Positions 5,966 through 7,034 of a stretch of DNA of 7,034 nt are shown here, in pieces. The stretch covers positions 1 through 7,034 of the forward strand of contig DROE01000165.1 of NCBI GenBank assembly GCA_011322005.1, given 5' to 3'. The position numbers and the translations under genes were made by a program. Every line of letters starts with the position of its first letter. Position 1 is the first letter of the stretch. The notes under the pieces were generated by a model. The model searched no databases. It was not told where the DNA came from and saw only the letters and a program-made list of their open reading frames with translations. Origin of the DNA: Devosia sp. Its GTDB lineage: Bacteria > Pseudomonadota > Alphaproteobacteria > Rhizobiales > Devosiaceae.

Positions 5966-6157
5966 TCAGGTGTTGCGCCGATCCGGCGCAGGCGGGCTTG
6001 GAAGGGGGTGAGAACCCCTTATTTCTCCCTTTTCGGGATGCAGGAGGTAAAGGTTCTGCAATCTCTGGAGCTCCCGGCTTGTGAACCCCAGGGTCCGCGC
6101 CTTGTCAAGCAGGGGACGGGTCAGCGTATCCCCCGGGTTTTCATTGTTGTCCGGCAT
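5966..6157 (-). CDS. Possible small ORF upstream of the multicopper oxidase
   Basis: A 63-codon frame from ATG 6155-6157 to TGA 5966-5968, ending 29 bases before the oxidase ATG. The N-terminal part looks protein-like, with an amphipathic charged helix (residues about 13-38, including LDKARTLGF, SRELQRLQNLYLL and HPEKGEI), while the end (SHPLPSPPAPDRRNT) is low-complexity and coincides with two hairpins. No signal peptide or membrane segment is present, and I recognise no family. The Shine-Dalgarno is weak. An in-frame TTG directly before the ATG could also start it. It may be a genuine small gene in the oxidase operon, a translated leader, or chance; I put it somewhat below even odds. Confidence 0.38.
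   Translation of the reverse strand: MPDNNENPGDTLTRPLLDKARTLGFTSRELQRLQNLYLLHPEKGEIRGSHPLPSPPAPDRRNT
5974..5990 (-). promoter_or_regulatory. Terminator-like hairpin in the multicopper oxidase leader
   Basis: TGCGCCG-ATC-CGGCGCA is a perfect 7-bp inverted repeat. On the minus strand it is followed 8 bases later by a T5 tract (complement of 5961-5965), then by the oxidase Shine-Dalgarno. It resembles an intrinsic terminator with a long gap, or an attenuator. It overlaps the last codons of the small ORF. A second shorter hairpin, AAGGGG/CCCCTT (6002-6007, 6015-6020), lies just upstream on the same transcript. Confidence 0.45.
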
Positions 6158-6280
6158 CAATGTTCAAGCCTGATACTTGATTTCTGGTCTCCAAGCACAA
6201 TCCATTCTTAGCGAAACAAAGGCCGTTTGTAACTACTTACCCTGCTGGAAGGTTGGTAGGCATAATGTCGCGCCCCATAT

Positions 6281-6293
6281 CTCCGGACCGGAG
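6281..6293. repeat. Palindrome CTCCGG-A-CCGGAG
   Basis: A perfect 6-bp inverted repeat with one central base, 140 bases before the carboxypeptidase start. The loop is too small for an RNA hairpin of full length, so if functional it is more likely a protein-binding site. No regulator is identified. Confidence 0.35.
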
Positions 6294-6409
6294 CAAAAAC
6301 GCAACTTCTCCGCTCTTGATTGTACAAATTCCGTTTGATGGAAAATAGGTGATTGTCCAGGGGCCGGGGCATTGATAGATAGTTGCCCTGTAAAATTCCG
6401 TAGCTGCCT

Positions 6410-6414
6410 GGAGG
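6410..6414 (+). promoter_or_regulatory. Shine-Dalgarno that decides the carboxypeptidase start
   Basis: GGAGG ends 6 bases before TTG 6421 and 9 bases before TTG 6424. The first in-frame ATG (6472) has no comparable site and would cut into the signal peptide, so a TTG start is preferred. Confidence 0.7.
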
Positions 6415-6420
6415 CGCGCA

Positions 6421-7034
6421 TTGTTGCAATCGCCCGACTATAGAGCGCGCTGGCTTGCGCAGGCCATTGCCATGTTGTCGCTGGCGCTTTTTCTCGTTGG
6501 TAATGCACGGGCCAACCCGCTTTTGCTGGTGGACATGCAAACCAGTGAAGTCCTGATGGCTCAGGATGCAGGTCGCCCGTGGTATCCCGCTTCCCTCGTC
6601 AAGCTCGCCACCGCGTTTGTGACTTTCCGTGCCATTGAAAATGGCCAACTCAGTTTGAATACGCCAGTGATAATTTCGGGACGGGCGGCGGCGGCCCCTC
6701 CGGGGAAATCCGGGCTTGCTGCGGAAACAGCCATCAGTATGGAAGACGCGCTCAATCTGCTGATTGTCAAATCCGCCAATGACGTGGCCATCGCAATTGC
6801 CGAATCCGTGTCCGGCTCGGTTGAGAACTTTGTTGTTGAAATGAACGAAGCCGCGGGCGCGCTGGGGATGACGGGCACACGGTTTGCCAACCCTCACGGA
6901 TTGTTTGATGCCAACCAGGTTACCACTGCCCGCGACATGGCAGTGTTAAGTCTGGCCATTCGGCGGCACTACCCGCAATATGGGGGAATTTTCGCCACGT
7001 CGGTGGTGCGGATCGGAGAAAAAAGCCTGCGCTC
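6421..7034 (+). CDS. D-alanyl-D-alanine carboxypeptidase (peptidase S11), N-terminal part
   Basis: The frame runs from TTG 6421 off the right edge, covering 204 codons. S11 enzymes (penicillin-binding proteins of the DacA type) remove the terminal D-Ala from peptidoglycan pentapeptides in the periplasm. The signal peptide spans residues 1-31: a charged start (PDYRARW), the hydrophobic core MLSLALFLVG, and cleavage after ARA31. The acylation motif S58-L-V-K61 is in WYPASLVKLAT, and the second motif S118-A-N120 is in VKSANDVAIAIAE. MTGTRFANPHG is also characteristic. The third motif (KTG) and any C-terminal anchor lie beyond the window. The TTG start is supported by GGAGG 6 bases upstream, and the frame is closed by TAA at 6391-6393. 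Its role may complement the L,D-transpeptidase at 1808-2491, since carboxypeptidases produce the tetrapeptides those enzymes use; the two genes are not in one operon. Confidence 0.93.
   Translation, partial: MLQSPDYRARWLAQAIAMLSLALFLVGNARANPLLLVDMQTSEVLMAQDAGRPWYPASLVKLATAFVTFRAIENGQLSLNTPVIISGRAAAAPPGKSGLAAETAISMEDALNLLIVKSANDVAIAIAESVSGSVENFVVEMNEAAGALGMTGTRFANPHGLFDANQVTTARDMAVLSLAIRRHYPQYGGIFATSVVRIGEKSLR

Larger units (their letters stand above)
6161..6420. other. Non-coding gap between the small ORF and the carboxypeptidase
   Basis: This 260-base divergent gap contains no gene I can support. It should hold the promoters of the oxidase transcript (-) and the carboxypeptidase (+). Visible elements are a 6-1-6 palindrome CTCCGG-A-CCGGAG at 6281-6293, a weak promoter-like pair TTGTCC (6353-6358) and TAGATA (6376-6381) with a 17-base spacer, and a Shine-Dalgarno at 6410-6414. 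An open minus-strand frame through it is the continuation of a frame antisense to the carboxypeptidase and looks non-coding. Confidence 0.6.

Noticed and set aside
6208..6897. Minus-strand 229-codon frame
   Set aside because: It is the complement of the DD-carboxypeptidase reading frame plus the intergenic gap; Arg/His/Gly-rich with no domain.

Overview
The window looks like chromosomal DNA of an alphaproteobacterium, probably of the order Hyphomicrobiales (Rhizobiales). This rests on the protein style of DsbB, the YqaA/DedA-type protein, the YkuD transpeptidase and MntH, on the HNH - dsbB - yqaA gene neighbourhood, and on a TGCAAA-N3-TTTGCA palindrome upstream of mntH that resembles the manganese (Mur) operators of that group. 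The genus cannot be named from the sequence. No phage, insertion sequence or CRISPR array is visible.

Layout. Positions 1-211 hold the C-terminal end of an HNH endonuclease (+). It runs toward a minus-strand pair: dsbB (219-743) and, upstream of it, a YqaA-family VTT/DedA membrane protein with a TTG start (847-1428). A tRNA-Leu(CAA) gene lies at 1578-1664 (+), with a plausible promoter just upstream. A strong GC hairpin (1758-1788) separates it from a minus-strand L,D-transpeptidase (1808-2491) that carries both a twin-arginine motif and a lipobox. Upstream of that on the same strand is a small secreted cysteine-containing protein (2574-2954) of unknown function.

The centre is a metal-handling region. 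An Nramp-type Mn/Fe transporter (mntH, 3162-4523, +) is preceded by three TGCAA/TTGCA dyads at 3047-3106, one of them sitting between candidate -35 and -10 boxes. It converges, with only 9 bases between stop codons, on a Tat-exported three-domain multicopper oxidase (4533-5936, -). Upstream of the oxidase is a possible 63-codon small ORF whose end forms a hairpin, giving a leader/attenuator-like arrangement. After a non-coding stretch (6161-6420) the window ends inside a D-alanyl-D-alanine carboxypeptidase (+), which most likely starts at TTG 6421 behind a clear GGAGG.

Most genes act at the envelope or periplasm: disulfide formation (DsbB), peptidoglycan remodelling (L,D-transpeptidase, DD-carboxypeptidase), manganese uptake (MntH), and periplasmic copper-dependent oxidation (multicopper oxidase). 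No large unknown system is present. The most informative items are the operator array in front of mntH, the divergent small secreted protein, and the hairpin-bearing leader of the multicopper oxidase.
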